The notes under the pieces are model-generated. The model was not told where the DNA came from and ran no database searches. It saw only the letters and a list, made by a program, of their open reading frames with translations. Positions 43,184 to 53,877 of a DNA stretch of 64,000 nucleotides are shown piece by piece (positions within the stretch are counted from its first letter, which is position 1; every line of letters begins with the position of its first letter). A program made the translations under genes and the position numbers. The DNA comes from Phycisphaerae bacterium (GTDB lineage Bacteria; Planctomycetota; Phycisphaerae; UBA1845; Fen-1342): assembly GCA_022072445.1 (NCBI GenBank), contig JAJVHV010000003.1:289466-353465 (forward strand), read 5' to 3'.

Positions 43184-44524
43184 ATGAGTCCACAGAACAT
43201 CCGTTCGGATGAGACGCCCATTTCGCGGCGCTCGTTCGTCACTTCCACCGCGGGCATCATCGCCGGCTCGCTTGGCGCCGCCGGCCTTACGGGCTGCGCC
43301 GCGGACGGCGGCGGCCCGCAGATGCGCGCCACCCTCACGCCGCACATCCGCGGCTCGGACCGCTTGCGGGTCGGCCTGGTGGGATGCGGCGGGCGCGGGA
43401 CGGGCGCGGCGGTGGACGCGGTGCAGGCGGCGCCGGGCGTGGAGGTCGTGGCGCTGGCCGACGTGTTCGCCGACCGTGTCAGCGAGTGTCGCGCCAAGCT
43501 GAGCCGGAGTCTCGGCGAAAAGGCGAAGGTTGACGACGCGCACTGTTTTTCGGGCTTCGACGCCTACAAGCAACTGATGCGCAGCGGAATCGATCTGGTG
43601 GTGATGGCGACGCCGCCGGCGTTTCGGCCGATGCACCTGCGCGAGGCGGTCGAGCTGGGGTTGCACGTGTTCATGGAGAAACCGGTCGCGGTCGATGCGG
43701 TCGGCGTGCGCTCGGTGATCGCGTCGGGCGAGATCGCGCGGGCCAAGGGGTTGGGCGTGGTGTCAGGGACGCAGCGGCGGCATCACAGCGGCTACATCGA
43801 GTGCATGCGGCGGATTCACGACGGCGCGATCGGCGACGTCGTGGCGGGCGGGGCGTACTGGATCGGCGGCGAATTGTGGATGCATCCGCGGCAAGCGGAG
43901 TGGACGGACATGGAGTGGCAACTTCGCAACTGGCTGTACTTCACCTGGCTGTCGGGCGATCACATCGTCGAGCAGCACATCCACAATCTGGACGTGATGA
44001 ACTGGGCGCTGCGCTCGCACCCGCTGCGCTGCTTCGGCATGGGCGGACGGCAGAAGCGGACCGATCCGGCGTTCGGGCACATCTACGACCACTTTGCGAT
44101 TCAGTACGAGTATCCGGGCGGCGCGATGGTGACCAGCATGTGCCGGCAGAGCGACAACTGCTACAGCAGCGTCAGCGAGCAACTGATCGGAACGAAAGGC
44201 AAGTCGGACGGCTGGTCGTGGATTCAGGGGCCGCGCACGTGGAGATTCGAGCGGAAGGACGGGCCGCGGCCCTACCGCCAGGAGCACACCGACCTGATCG
44301 AGAGCATTCGCGGCGGCTGCCCGCTGAACGAGGCGCGGCAGGTGGCCGAGAGCACGCTGACGGCGATCATGGGGCGCATGTCGGCGTATACGGGCAAGGA
44401 CGTGACGTGGGACGCGGCGATGAATTCGCAGGAAAGTCTGCTGCCCGAAACGCTCGAGTTTGGTCCGCTGCCGACACCCGCCGTGCCGATCCCCGGCACG
44501 TCCGAAGCGGCGCCGCCGGCGTGA
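43184..44524 (+). CDS. Tat-exported Gfo/Idh/MocA-family oxidoreductase
   Basis: The ATG at 43184 has GGAG nine bases upstream. A twin-arginine signal (SRRSFV, R15-R16) leads to a lipobox-like LTGC (C38). The NAD(P) loop VGLVGCGGRGTG is at about 64-74, followed by the family core with FMEKPVAVD (the lysine shared by sugar dehydrogenases) and the C-terminal sheet domain. Export with a folded cofactor fits the Tat route. It would oxidise or isomerise a sugar or inositol-like compound in the periplasm; the substrate is unknown. Such exported members are very common in planctomycetes. Confidence 0.93.
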   Translation: MSPQNIRSDETPISRRSFVTSTAGIIAGSLGAAGLTGCAADGGGPQMRATLTPHIRGSDRLRVGLVGCGGRGTGAAVDAVQAAPGVEVVALADVFADRVSECRAKLSRSLGEKAKVDDAHCFSGFDAYKQLMRSGIDLVVMATPPAFRPMHLREAVELGLHVFMEKPVAVDAVGVRSVIASGEIARAKGLGVVSGTQRRHHSGYIECMRRIHDGAIGDVVAGGAYWIGGELWMHPRQAEWTDMEWQLRNWLYFTWLSGDHIVEQHIHNLDVMNWALRSHPLRCFGMGGRQKRTDPAFGHIYDHFAIQYEYPGGAMVTSMCRQSDNCYSSVSEQLIGTKGKSDGWSWIQGPRTWRFERKDGPRPYRQEHTDLIESIRGGCPLNEARQVAESTLTAIMGRMSAYTGKDVTWDAAMNSQESLLPETLEFGPLPTPAVPIPGTSEAAPPA

Positions 44525-44607
44525 CGCGCGGGGTCGTGCCAGCTATAAGGACGAATCCGCGGCGGACCGGGCGGTTGCCGCCGGCGCGGGTGGAGGAGTG
44601 AGATTTC

Positions 44608-45504
44608 ATGAGCATTCTCGTCGATCGCCACACGCGCATGATCTGCCAGGGCATCACCGGCCAGCACGGCGCGTTTCACACGCGGCAGTGCATGGACTAC
44701 GGGACGCTGGTGGTGGGCGGATGCGTGCCCGGCAAGGGCGGCACGACGTTTGAGCACGCCGGCAAGAGTGTTCCCATCTTCGAGTCGTGCTACGAGGCGG
44801 TCGAGAAGGTCGGGGCGAATGCGTCGATGATCTTCGTGCCGGCGAAGTTCGCGGCCGACGCGGCCATGGAAGCGGCCGACGCGGGCATCGCATTGGTGGT
44901 GCTGATCACCGAGGGCATCCCGACGCTCGACATGGTGCGTGTTCGGAAATATCTGGATGACAAAGGCGTGCGGCTGGTCGGGCCAAATTGTCCGGGTGTG
45001 ATTTCGCCGGGGCAGTGCAAGATCGGCATCATGCCAGGCTACATCCACAAACCCCCGACGCCCGGTTCGCGAAACGTGGGCATCATCTCGCGCAGCGGAA
45101 CGTTGACCTACGAGGCCGTCTGGCAGTGCTCCGAGCGAAGCATCGCCCAGACCACGTGCGTCGGGATCGGCGGCGACCCGGTCAAGGGGCTGAATTTCAT
45201 CGAACTGCTCGACCTTTTCGAATCCGATCCTGAAACTCACGCGGTCGTCATGATCGGCGAGATCGGCGGCACGGACGAAGAAAAGGCCGCCGAGCACATC
45301 AAGGCCCGCATTCGCAAGCCGGTGGTCGCGTTCATCGCCGGGCAGACCGCGCCGCCCGGACGGCGCATGGGCCATGCCGGCGCGATCATTTCGGGCGGGG
45401 AAGGCACGGCGCAATCGAAGATCGCGGCGTTGAAGTCGGCGGGCATTCGGGTGAGCGACAGTCCGGCGACGATCGGAGATCGGGTCGTGGAGGCGCTGCG
45501 CTAA
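44608..45504 (+). CDS. sucD: succinate-CoA ligase, alpha subunit
   Basis: This 298-residue protein is the CoA-binding and phospho-histidine subunit of succinyl-CoA synthetase, which makes ATP or GTP in the TCA cycle. Motifs are [54 protein letters not shown] and the active-site H256 ([14 protein letters not shown]). GGAGG lies upstream of the ATG. The beta subunit (sucC), usually the preceding gene, is not here. Confidence 0.95.
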   Translation: MSILVDRHTRMICQGITGQHGAFHTRQCMDYGTLVVGGCVPGKGGTTFEHAGKSVPIFESCYEAVEKVGANASMIFVPAKFAADAAMEAADAGIALVVLITEGIPTLDMVRVRKYLDDKGVRLVGPNCPGVISPGQCKIGIMPGYIHKPPTPGSRNVGIISRSGTLTYEAVWQCSERSIAQTTCVGIGGDPVKGLNFIELLDLFESDPETHAVVMIGEIGGTDEEKAAEHIKARIRKPVVAFIAGQTAPPGRRMGHAGAIISGGEGTAQSKIAALKSAGIRVSDSPATIGDRVVEALR

Positions 45505-45508
45505 GTTG

Positions 45509-45537
45509 CAGCGGGCAGGCAGAATCGCCCGCCCCAC
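45509..45537. repeat. partial family A element, opposite orientation
   Basis: GCAGCGGGCAGGCAGAATC then GCCCGCCCCAC is a reversed partial copy of family A. The rest of the 208-base gap after sucD shows no gene or certain promoter. Confidence 0.5.
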
Positions 45538-45712
45538 TTTGGAAGATGCGAAGGCGCGCGGTCCATCGGTAGACGAGCGCCGTGTGAGGCCGTTTATGAA
45601 ATAGGAAGTGCTTCGGCGACCCCGCCCTCGTCCCGGTGCAGCGCGATCGGACCGGGGGGTGCGGCTCCGATCGGCTGCTGGAGCAGGTTGCGTGTCAGTC
45701 CTTGCCGGAGTC

Positions 45713-45919
45713 ATGATTCGGAGCACAACCTTGAGCAAGACCGTGGGTTACCGCTGGCGGCGCGGGCTGAGCGCCGCCGGCGTGCTGATCGTTCTTTCGA
45801 CGCTGGGCGGCTGCCCGATTGATCGTGACGCGGTCGTGACCGAGTCGCTGCGCGCCGCGCTCGACGCGGCCACGAATTCGATCGTCGACGCGCTGACCGA
45901 ATACCTCGCCAACAACTGA
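45713..45919 (+). CDS. small lipoprotein leading the TolC/MacAB-like operon
   Basis: This 68-residue protein has a signal helix AAGVLIVLSTLGGC whose lipobox cysteine is C34, and a short helical mature part of about 35 residues (DAVVTESLRAALDAATNSIVDALTEYLANN). The ATG at 45713 has GGAG very close. A TTG at 45731 has GGAG seven bases upstream and is an equally good start. The stop TGA abuts the ATG of the TolC-like gene with no spacing. I know no family for it. It may be a small envelope anchor for the efflux assembly. Confidence 0.65.
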   Translation: MIRSTTLSKTVGYRWRRGLSAAGVLIVLSTLGGCPIDRDAVVTESLRAALDAATNSIVDALTEYLANN

Positions 45920-47920
45920 ATGTCGAAGTCCGCTCCGTCGGCCGCGTCGCAACGCCCACGTGGGCCGGACGTGTCGTCCAGGCTTCACCGCCCGACGCAC
46001 GCGCCCCCCTGCCGCCCGCCCGGCTCGCTCGCACGTTTGGCCGCAGCTTTGCTGCTGACGCTGGGCGCCTGCACGGCGCCGGACCAGCGCCGCCAGGCTG
46101 ATCGCGTCGCTTACGAGATCGTCGCGCAGACCCGCGCCGCCGCGCTGGGCAACTCCGAGCCCTTCACGATCGAAACACCCGCCGAGACGCTCCGTCGGCG
46201 GCTGCTGCTCGATCAGCAATTGCCCATCTCGGACTGGTCGTCGCGCGGCACGCGCGACATCGGGCCGATCGAGCAGTGGCCCGACCCCGAATACCTCGGC
46301 ACTGCCGCCGCGAGCCAGCCGGTGCACACGCCGTCAACGCTCATGCTGACGCTCAGCGACGTGCTGCAGATCGCCGCGGCTGAAAGCCGCGAGTTTCAGG
46401 CGCAGAAGGAGAGCGTGTTTCGCACGGCGTTGGCGCTGGACCTCGAGCGCGATGCGTTCCGCGCGACCTGGACCGGCGTGCTGTCGACGCTCTTCCAGAC
46501 AAACCTCGAGCAGACGGTGGTGATTGACGAGAAGAAGGGCATCACCGACGAACAGCCGGTCCGCGGGTTCGAGTACGGCGGGTCGCCCGAAGTGGTGCAA
46601 CGTCTGCGAAATGGGCTGTCGGCGACCGGCGCGATTGGTCTGGACCTGGTGTCGCTGCTGACGCAGCGGCGTTTTTCGACGCGCGGGGTCTTCGGCGACG
46701 TGAGCGCCACGCTTCCGCTGATGCGCGGTTCCGGGGAATTCGTGGTGACCGAGCCGCTGACGCAGGCGGAGCGCGACGTGGTGTACGCGCTCTACACGTT
46801 CGAACGCTTCAAGCACACGTTCGCTGTCGATGTGGCCAGCGAATACCTTTCGGTGCTTCAACAGCAGGATCAGCTTCGCAACGCCGAGGACAATTATCGG
46901 AACCTGATCGCCTCCACCCGCCGCGCACGCCGGCTGGCCGACGCCGGCCGACTCCCCGAAATCCAGGTCGACCAGTCCCGGCAGGACGAGCTGCGCTCGC
47001 GGCAGCGCTGGGTGGGCGCACAGGAGGGGTTTCAGCGGCGGCTCGACGCCTTCAAGCTGACGCTGGGGCTGCCGGCGGATGCAATGATCGAGCTGGATCG
47101 TACCGAACTCGATGCACTGGCACAGCGCGTGAATACGATCTTTCAGGCGCCCGCGACGCAGCCGGCATCGAGCCAGGAGAATGCGACGTCCGCCCCGGGG
47201 CTCAGCGCCGACGCGCCGGTCGAGCTGGTTGCTCCCGGCGCGGGTCAGCCCGGACCGTATGAGCTGGACGCGCAACAGGCCGTGCGTGCCGCGATGGAAA
47301 AGCGGCTCGATCTGCGCGTCGCGATCGGGCGCGTCTTCGACGCGCAGCGCGTCGTCGCCGTCGCTGCGGATCAGCTTCGCGCGGATGTGACGCTGATGGG
47401 CAGTGGATCGGCCGGAGCTGGCCGCACGCTGGCCAGCGTCGAGCAGCCCAATTCGATCCTGCGGCCGGACGAGGGCAGCTACTCGGCGCTGCTGACGCTC
47501 GACCTGCCGCTGGAGCGGACGGCGGAGCGCAACACGTATCGCGTCAGTCTGCTGGGTCTCGAGCAGGCGGTCCGCGACGTGCAGGAACTGGAGGACCAGA
47601 TCAAGCTCGCGGTGCGCAACCGGCTGAGCGAGCTGCTCGAAGCGCGCGAGTCGGTGCAGATTCAGGCCCAGGCGGTCGCCGTGGCGCGCCGCAGGGCCGA
47701 AAGCACCAGCCTGTTCCTGGAGGCGGGTCGCGCCGAAATCCGCGACGTGCTGGAAGCACAGGAGGCGCTCGTGTCGGCGCAGAACGCCGTCACCGCGGCG
47801 CTGATCGACTATCGCGTCGGCGAACTGGCCGTGCAGCGCGACATTGGCGTGCTGGAAGTCAACGAGAAGGGTCTCTGGAGCGAGTACGCTCCGGCTCCGC
47901 AGGAGGAGGTGCAGCCATGA
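45920..47920 (+). CDS. TolC-family outer-membrane efflux lipoprotein
   Basis: This 666-residue protein is longer than the usual 450-500. It has a lipoprotein signal with lipobox LGAC (C51) and a polar N-terminal lead. Two OEP-type repeats of long coiled helices follow: LRNAEDNYRNLIASTRRARRLADAGR in the first, and ARRRAESTSLFLEAGRAEIRDVLEAQEALVSAQN in the second. The protein would form a trimeric channel across the outer membrane and periplasm. It follows the small lipoprotein without a gap and overlaps the adaptor start by four bases. Confidence 0.9.
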   Translation: MSKSAPSAASQRPRGPDVSSRLHRPTHAPPCRPPGSLARLAAALLLTLGACTAPDQRRQADRVAYEIVAQTRAAALGNSEPFTIETPAETLRRRLLLDQQLPISDWSSRGTRDIGPIEQWPDPEYLGTAAASQPVHTPSTLMLTLSDVLQIAAAESREFQAQKESVFRTALALDLERDAFRATWTGVLSTLFQTNLEQTVVIDEKKGITDEQPVRGFEYGGSPEVVQRLRNGLSATGAIGLDLVSLLTQRRFSTRGVFGDVSATLPLMRGSGEFVVTEPLTQAERDVVYALYTFERFKHTFAVDVASEYLSVLQQQDQLRNAEDNYRNLIASTRRARRLADAGRLPEIQVDQSRQDELRSRQRWVGAQEGFQRRLDAFKLTLGLPADAMIELDRTELDALAQRVNTIFQAPATQPASSQENATSAPGLSADAPVELVAPGAGQPGPYELDAQQAVRAAMEKRLDLRVAIGRVFDAQRVVAVAADQLRADVTLMGSGSAGAGRTLASVEQPNSILRPDEGSYSALLTLDLPLERTAERNTYRVSLLGLEQAVRDVQELEDQIKLAVRNRLSELLEARESVQIQAQAVAVARRRAESTSLFLEAGRAEIRDVLEAQEALVSAQNAVTAALIDYRVGELAVQRDIGVLEVNEKGLWSEYAPAPQEEVQP

Positions 47921-49860
47921 CCGAGGCGCAACGCAAGACTCGCCGCAACCGGCTCGTCGCGGGCGTGTCGGCGGTTGGCGTGATCGTCGTCGCGGCTGTG
48001 TTTCTGCTGACGCGTTCGGAGGGCTTTGCGGCCAGTGCCGGCAAGCCGCCGGTGTTCGAAGTGCAGCGTGGACCGCTGACCATCAGTGTGATCGAGTCGG
48101 GCACGATCAAGCCGCAGGATCAGATCGTGCTGAAGAACGAGGTCGAGGGGCAGGTGACGCTGATCTACCTGATTCCGGAAGGAACGCGCGTCGCGCCGGG
48201 GCAGCTCCTGGCCGAGCTCGACGCCAGCCAGCTCCAGGACGAGCGCGTCGAGCAGACCATTCGCCTGGACAACGCCGAGGCTGAGTACATCCGGGCGCGC
48301 GAGAACCTCGAAGTCGTGAAGAACCAGGCCGCCAGCGACACCTCCAAGGCTGAGCTGGACTATGAGTTTGCCAAGGAGGATGCGGAAAAGTACGAGGAAG
48401 GCGAGTATCCGCAGAAATTGCGTGAGGCCGACTCGAAAATCACCATCGCGCGCGAGGAAATGGAGCGGGCCGCCGAGAAACTGGCCTGGTCGCAGCGGCT
48501 CTTCGCGGAAAAGTACATCTCGCAGACCGAACTGGAGGCCGATCGGCTGACGCACAAGCGGGCCGAGCTGGACTATCAACTGGCGGTCGCGGCCAAGGAG
48601 CTGCTCGAAACCTACACGCATAAGCGCGACAAGGCCAAGCTGCAGAGCGACGTCGACCAGACGCGGCTGGCCTTCGAGCGCGCCAAGCTGAAGGCCAACG
48701 CGGATATCGTGCAGGCCGAGGCCGCCCTGAAGGCCAAGGACGCCGAGTTCCAGCAGCAGAAAAACAAGCTGGCGAAGATCGAGGATCAGGTCGCCAAGAC
48801 CAAAATCACGGCGCCGCGCGAGGGACTGGTCGTCTACGCCACCTCGACGCGCACCGGCGGCGGCCGTGGCGGCATGACCCAGCCGCTCGAAGAGGGGCAG
48901 AGCGTGCGCGAGCGGCAGGAGCTGATCTATCTGCCGTCGACCAGCGCCATGCTGGCGGAGCTGATGATCCACGAGTCCAGCCTCGAAAAGGTGCAGGCCG
49001 ATCAGCCGGTGCGCGTCACGGTCGACGCGATGCCCGATCGGCTCTTCGAGGGACGCGTCCGCTCGATCGCGCCGCTGCCCGACGCGCAAAGCTCGTTCAT
49101 GAACCCCGATCGCAAAGTCTACGCCACCAAAGTGCTGCTCGACGGCGAAAACCCCGAGCTGCGCACCGGCATGAGCTGCCGCGCCGAGATCATCGTCGAC
49201 GTGCTCGACGACGCCACCTACGTCCCCACGCAGGCCGTCGTCCGATCCGCCGGACGCCCGCTGGTGTACGTCCGCGGCGGCGACGCCTTCGTCGCCCGCC
49301 CGGTCGAGATCGGGCTGGACAACAGCAGCATGGTGCACGTCATCTCCGGCGTGGCGCCCGGCGAATTCGTCAGCTTGACGCCGCCGCTCGACGCATCCAC
49401 GGCGCCGCGCGCCGCGCCGCCGACCGCGTCTCGTCCGGCGTTGACCTCGCGGCCCGCGGGTGGGCCGCCGCGCATGCCTGCTGAATCCGAGCCGCGCGGC
49501 CGCGGCCGAGGTGCGGCGTCGCAGCCGTCGGATGACGAACGGGCCGCGTGGCGCGAGCGCTTCGAGAACATGACGCCCGAGGAGCGCGCCGCGGAGCGCC
49601 GCCGGCGGATGGAGTCGATGACGCCCGAGCAGCGCGAGGAGATGATGCGCCGCATGCGCGAGCGGCAGGCCGAGGGTGGCGAGCCCGGCGGCGGCGGCGA
49701 GAATCGGCCCGGCGGCCGCCCCGACCGCGATCGATCCGAACGCCGCGGGCGCGGCGAACGCGACGATCCGACCGAGCGCGGCGACCGGGGTGAGCGCGGC
49801 AACCGCGACGAGCGTGGGCGGCCGGCATCGCGACCCGCTGGCGCTGAGCCGCGCCCGTGA
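47917..49860 (+). CDS. MacA/HlyD-like periplasmic adaptor with Arg/Glu/Gly-rich tail
   Basis: This 647-residue protein has one membrane helix at about 13-32, a lipoyl-type strand pair (IESGTIKPQDQIVLKNEVEGQV), a long coiled-coil hairpin (residues 110-290), the second lipoyl half (KTKITAPREGLVVYATS), then beta-barrel and membrane-proximal domains to about 490. The last 150 residues are extra, with repeated MTPEERAAERRRRMESMTPEQREEM-like units and then an Arg/Gly/Asp-rich disordered region. It bridges the inner-membrane permease and the TolC-like channel. It overlaps its neighbours at both ends (ATGA and GTGA). Confidence 0.92.
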   Translation: MTEAQRKTRRNRLVAGVSAVGVIVVAAVFLLTRSEGFAASAGKPPVFEVQRGPLTISVIESGTIKPQDQIVLKNEVEGQVTLIYLIPEGTRVAPGQLLAELDASQLQDERVEQTIRLDNAEAEYIRARENLEVVKNQAASDTSKAELDYEFAKEDAEKYEEGEYPQKLREADSKITIAREEMERAAEKLAWSQRLFAEKYISQTELEADRLTHKRAELDYQLAVAAKELLETYTHKRDKAKLQSDVDQTRLAFERAKLKANADIVQAEAALKAKDAEFQQQKNKLAKIEDQVAKTKITAPREGLVVYATSTRTGGGRGGMTQPLEEGQSVRERQELIYLPSTSAMLAELMIHESSLEKVQADQPVRVTVDAMPDRLFEGRVRSIAPLPDAQSSFMNPDRKVYATKVLLDGENPELRTGMSCRAEIIVDVLDDATYVPTQAVVRSAGRPLVYVRGGDAFVARPVEIGLDNSSMVHVISGVAPGEFVSLTPPLDASTAPRAAPPTASRPALTSRPAGGPPRMPAESEPRGRGRGAASQPSDDERAAWRERFENMTPEERAAERRRRMESMTPEQREEMMRRMRERQAEGGEPGGGGENRPGGRPDRDRSERRGRGERDDPTERGDRGERGNRDERGRPASRPAGAEPRP

Positions 49861-50594
49861 CCGCCGCTGCCCGACTCGCGCGCAGCCCGGAGCCCAGCGC
49901 GGGCGGTCGCGGCGTCGTACGCCTCGAAAACGTGTCGAAAGTCTACGTCGTCGGCAGCAGCGAGGTGCACGCGCTGCGCGGCGTCACGCTCGACTTCGCC
50001 GCCGGGAGCTTCTGGGCGATCATGGGGCCGAGCGGCTCGGGCAAGAGCACCATGCTGAACCTGCTCGGCTGCCTCGATCGTCCCACCGCCGGACGCTATC
50101 TGCTGGCCGGCCACGACGTCGCCGAGCTGAATGACAACGCGCTGAGCGAGCTGCGCCTGCGGCACCTCGGCTTCATCTTCCAGAGCTTCAATCTCATCCC
50201 GCAACTGACGGTGCGCGAGAACATCGAGCTGCCGCTCTACTACCTCGAGTGGAGCCCGCTGGCCAGCGCGCAGCGCGCCGAGCAGATGGCGGAGCGCGTC
50301 GGACTGGCCGACCGGCTGAACCACCGCCCGCAGGAGCTCTCCGGCGGCCAGCAGCAGCGCGTCGCCATCGCGCGGGCTCTGGCCGCCAACCCCGAAATCC
50401 TGCTGGCCGACGAGCCCACCGGTAATCTCGACAGCGCCACCGGCGAGCAGATCATGCAAACGCTCACCGAGCTGAACCGCCAGGGCAAGACCATCATCAT
50501 GGTGACGCACGAGGCCGACATCGCCCGCCACGCCTCGCACCGCCTGCACATGCGCGACGGGCGCATCGACCGCATCGAGGGCGCAGGCGCATGA
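49857..50594 (+). CDS. ABC transporter ATPase, MacB/LolD type
   Basis: This 245-residue protein has Walker [10 protein letters not shown] (57-65), a Q-loop ([12 protein letters not shown]), the signature LSGGQQQR, and Walker [13 protein letters not shown] followed by the switch histidine THEAD. It powers the permease encoded next. A GTG start at 49857 overlaps the adaptor's TGA. Confidence 0.95.
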   Translation: MTAAARLARSPEPSAGGRGVVRLENVSKVYVVGSSEVHALRGVTLDFAAGSFWAIMGPSGSGKSTMLNLLGCLDRPTAGRYLLAGHDVAELNDNALSELRLRHLGFIFQSFNLIPQLTVRENIELPLYYLEWSPLASAQRAEQMAERVGLADRLNHRPQELSGGQQQRVAIARALAANPEILLADEPTGNLDSATGEQIMQTLTELNRQGKTIIMVTHEADIARHASHRLHMRDGRIDRIEGAGA

Positions 50595-51862
50595 AGGCGG
50601 CGCGGCTGTATCGCAACGTCGCGCTGGGAATCAAGACGCTGCTGCTGCACAAGCTGCGCTCGCTGCTGACGATGCTGGGCGTGGTGTTCGGCGTCGGCAG
50701 CGTGGTGGCCATGCTGGCGGTGGGCGAGGGCGCCAGCCGCGAGGCGCTCGATCAGATCCGCAAGCTGGGCTCGACCAACATCATCATCACCTCGATGAAA
50801 CCGGTCGAAGAGGAATCGCGCGGCACGTTCTCGCCCTTCAGCGTCAGCATGTACGGCCTGCGCTACGACGATCAGCGCCGCGCGGAGCAGTCGCTCTCCA
50901 CCATCCGCCGCACCGTGCCGGTCAAGCTGATCCGCAAGGAGGCCCGTCTGCACGACCGCATCATGGACCTGCGCGTCGTCGGCACGACGCCCGACTGGTT
51001 CGACCTCGTGCGGCGCGACGTCATCGCCGGCCGCGTCGTCACGCCGCGCGACGCCGAGCGGCACGCCAGCGTCGTCGTGCTGACCGAGTATGGCGCGCGG
51101 CGGCTGCTGGCCACGGAGCACAGCCTGGGCGAAGTTCTGCGGATCGGCGGCGAGTATTACGAGGTGATCGGACTGGTCCAGAGCGAATCCGGCCAAGGTG
51201 GGGCCATCCAGACGCCCGACCAGGAGATCGACGCCTACATCCCGATCGAGGTGGCGCGCGAGCGTTACGGCGATCTGTCGACCATCGTCACGTCGGGGTC
51301 GATGCTGCGCGAATCGGTCGAGCTGCACCAACTGATCGTCGAGGTGGATCGGACGGAAAACGTCGAGTCGGCCGCGGCCGGCCTGGAGCGCATGCTCAAG
51401 CAGTATCACGCCAAGAACGACTACCGCATCAGCGTGCCGCTGGCGCTGCTGCGCCAGGCCGAAGCCACCAAACGCACGTTCAACATCGTGCTCGGTTCGA
51501 TCGCCGCCATCAGCCTGCTGGTCGGCGGCATCGGCATCATGAACATCATGCTCGCCTCCGTCACCGAGCGCACCCGCGAAATCGGCATCCGCCGCGCCAT
51601 CGGCGCGAAGCGCGCCCAGATCATCGGCCAGTTCCTCATCGAGACCATCGTGCTGTCGATGACCGGCGGGGCCTTTGGCATGGCCCTGGGCGCCGCGATC
51701 CCGTGGGTCATCACGGCCATCGCAGGGATGCCCACCATCGTCACCGGCTACAGCATGCTGCTGGCGGTCGGGATCAGCGTCACGGTCGGGCTCATCTTCG
51801 GGCTTTACCCGGCCCGGCACGCCGCCAATCTCGACCCGATCGAGGCGCTGCGCCACGAGTGA
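50591..51862 (+). CDS. MacB-type ABC transporter permease
   Basis: This 423-residue protein has a membrane helix near the N-terminus ([18 protein letters not shown]), a large periplasmic MacB-type domain (residues 60-285), and three C-terminal FtsX helices starting [22 protein letters not shown] with the conserved [14 protein letters not shown] loop. It is the mechanotransmission partner of the TolC-like channel. It overlaps the ATPase by four bases and ends the operon. Confidence 0.95.
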   Translation: MKAARLYRNVALGIKTLLLHKLRSLLTMLGVVFGVGSVVAMLAVGEGASREALDQIRKLGSTNIIITSMKPVEEESRGTFSPFSVSMYGLRYDDQRRAEQSLSTIRRTVPVKLIRKEARLHDRIMDLRVVGTTPDWFDLVRRDVIAGRVVTPRDAERHASVVVLTEYGARRLLATEHSLGEVLRIGGEYYEVIGLVQSESGQGGAIQTPDQEIDAYIPIEVARERYGDLSTIVTSGSMLRESVELHQLIVEVDRTENVESAAAGLERMLKQYHAKNDYRISVPLALLRQAEATKRTFNIVLGSIAAISLLVGGIGIMNIMLASVTERTREIGIRRAIGAKRAQIIGQFLIETIVLSMTGGAFGMALGAAIPWVITAIAGMPTIVTGYSMLLAVGISVTVGLIFGLYPARHAANLDPIEALRHE

Positions 51863-51935
51863 GTCCGCGGACCAGCTCGCACCGCGCGGGCCGGTGCCGG
51901 TTGTCTGTGCTCTCGGCGGCGGTCAGAATGCCGCC

Positions 51936-52934
51936 ATGAACGAACGGACGCTGCGACTGATCCGCGAGCCCGAGGCGAGCGTCGCAGCCCTGCTCGACAA
52001 GCGCGTGGCGGTGCTGGGGTTTGGCTCGCAGGGCCGCTCACACGCGTTGAATCTCCGCGACTCCGGCTGCCACGTCGTCGTGGCGCAACGAACCGGAAGT
52101 CCGCGGCACGACGACGCCGTCGCTTGTGGGTTCGTTCCGGTCGAAGTCCCGACCGCCGTCGCGTCGGCCGATCTCATCATCTTCGCGCTGCCCGACGAGG
52201 CGGCGCCGCGCGTCTACCGCGAGCAGGTCCTGCCGCTGCTCGATCGCGGCCGGACGCTGGGCTTCATCCACGGCTTTGCCGTCCACTACCGCCAGATCGT
52301 CGCGCCTCCCGAGGTCGACGTGGTGCTCGTGGCGCCGAAGGGGCAGGGCCGCGCCGTGCGGAGCACGTACGAGGCGGGCGCCGGCGTCGCCGGGCTGGTC
52401 GCCGTGGCGCAGGACGCGAGCGGGCGGGCGCGCCAGACGGCCCTGGCCTGGGCCGCGGGCATCGGCTGCGCGCGGTGCGGAATCATCGAAACCACTTTCA
52501 AGGATGAGACCGAGACCGATCTGTTCGGCGAGCAGGCGGTGCTGTGCGGCGGGGTGACGGCGCTGCTCAAGGCGGCGTTTGAGACGCTGGTCGAGGCCGG
52601 ATATCCGCCGGCGCTGGCCTATTTCGAGTGCTGCCACGAACTGAAGCTGATCGTCGACCTGATTCACGAGGGCGGCATCACGTTCGCGCGTGAGCGCATC
52701 TCCAATACCGCCCGTTGGGGCGACCTGACGCGCGGCCCGCGGTTGATCGACCAGCACGCCCGCGACACGCTGAAGGCGATCCTCGGCGAGATTCAATCCG
52801 GCCAGTTCGCGCGCGAGTGGCTGGCCGAGGCGGCCGCGGGCCGGCCGCGTTTCGAGCAACTGACCGAGGCCGACCGCGCGCATGCGATCGAACAGATCGG
52901 CGCCGCGCTGCGCGAGGCGATGCGGCGGCGCTGA
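51936..52934 (+). CDS. ilvC: ketol-acid reductoisomerase
   Basis: This enzyme isomerises and reduces acetohydroxy acids in valine, leucine and isoleucine synthesis. The 332 residues indicate the short class I form. Motifs are the NAD(P) loop [36 protein letters not shown], and the magnesium-binding [24 protein letters not shown] followed by [19 protein letters not shown]. The ATG at 51936 is the clear start; a longer frame overlaps the permease gene. It is a single gene with no other ilv genes nearby. Confidence 0.95.
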   Translation: MNERTLRLIREPEASVAALLDKRVAVLGFGSQGRSHALNLRDSGCHVVVAQRTGSPRHDDAVACGFVPVEVPTAVASADLIIFALPDEAAPRVYREQVLPLLDRGRTLGFIHGFAVHYRQIVAPPEVDVVLVAPKGQGRAVRSTYEAGAGVAGLVAVAQDASGRARQTALAWAAGIGCARCGIIETTFKDETETDLFGEQAVLCGGVTALLKAAFETLVEAGYPPALAYFECCHELKLIVDLIHEGGITFARERISNTARWGDLTRGPRLIDQHARDTLKAILGEIQSGQFAREWLAEAAAGRPRFEQLTEADRAHAIEQIGAALREAMRRR

Positions 52935-52962
52935 AGCCGGCCGCCCAGCGACGCGGCCGCGC

Positions 52963-53874
52963 TCAATCCGCCCGCGTCCAGATGCGCGGCAGATCGCCGC
53001 GCGAAATCTCCCGGTCGAACAGCGGCAGCACGTATTGGCGCAGCCAGCGCGTCACCACGTATTCGTGATGCGTGCCGTAGTGGCCGTAGCGCACCATGTC
53101 GTCCGACCAGAAGACCTGCACCAGCCGCCGGTCTTCCTTGCGGAAACCCTCGTGGCCGGCGCTGCCGCTGGTCGCTCCGTCCATGTTGCCGAAAACGCGC
53201 GTCCCCACGCCCAGCGTTCCATCGCAGCGGCTCGCGAAGCTGACCGCGAATTCGCGCACGTGCGAGAGCGCGGCGTCGAGACCGTACTCGTGCGAGACGG
53301 CGGGCGCCAGCAGAATCAGACGATCGACCTGCACGTCGCGCGGCAGCGCCTCGAGCGTGAAGATCGCCATCCCGCCGCCGCCCGACAGCCCGACCACGTC
53401 GATGTTCGCGAGCGGATGCTCGGCGCGATACGCGGCGATCGCCTCGGCAAATCTCTCCGCCGTCCGCCGGTTCCGCTCGTGCGCCAGCAGGTTGCCGAGC
53501 GAATCGAACGCCGGCCCCCACGGCACGACCTGGGCGCCGAGCGTGGGATATCGGTCTTCGATCAGCTCGGCCAGGTTGGCGAGCTGCGTGTGCGTGTTGA
53601 TCACGCCCGGAAAGATCAGGACGCAGCCGTCCGGCCGGGCGCGCTCGAAGAGCTCCACCCGCGGCACGCCGCAGCCGGCGCAAAGCAGGAGCGCTGCACA
53701 AACCAGGAGCGCTGGAGCATGAAGTCTGGCCGCGCGGTGCGTCAGCGTTCGTCCACCCGGCGCCCAGGGAGAGCAGCCGCCCTCGGCTGCACCCCCGCCC
53801 TGCGCGGCACTCTCTCCGCGCCGCGCCGCTGAGCCGGCCCTCGGGCCGAATCGCCTGCCCAGCACCTCGGCCAC
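52963..53874 (-). CDS. alpha/beta-hydrolase-like lipoprotein
   Basis: The GTG at 53874 gives 303 residues. A long basic lead precedes a lipoprotein helix LLVCAALLLCAGC (C68), so a later, unmarked start is possible. The mature part begins GCVLIFPGVINTHTQL and contains the nucleophile elbow GLSGG (S164) of alpha/beta hydrolases, plus a late histidine in GTHHEYV. It would be an esterase or lipase in the envelope. The gene follows the GYD gene by three bases and converges on ilvC. Confidence 0.75.
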   Translation of the reverse strand: MAEVLGRRFGPRAGSAARRGESAAQGGGAAEGGCSPWAPGGRTLTHRAARLHAPALLVCAALLLCAGCGVPRVELFERARPDGCVLIFPGVINTHTQLANLAELIEDRYPTLGAQVVPWGPAFDSLGNLLAHERNRRTAERFAEAIAAYRAEHPLANIDVVGLSGGGGMAIFTLEALPRDVQVDRLILLAPAVSHEYGLDAALSHVREFAVSFASRCDGTLGVGTRVFGNMDGATSGSAGHEGFRKEDRRLVQVFWSDDMVRYGHYGTHHEYVVTRWLRQYVLPLFDREISRGDLPRIWTRAD

Positions 53875-53877
53875 GGC

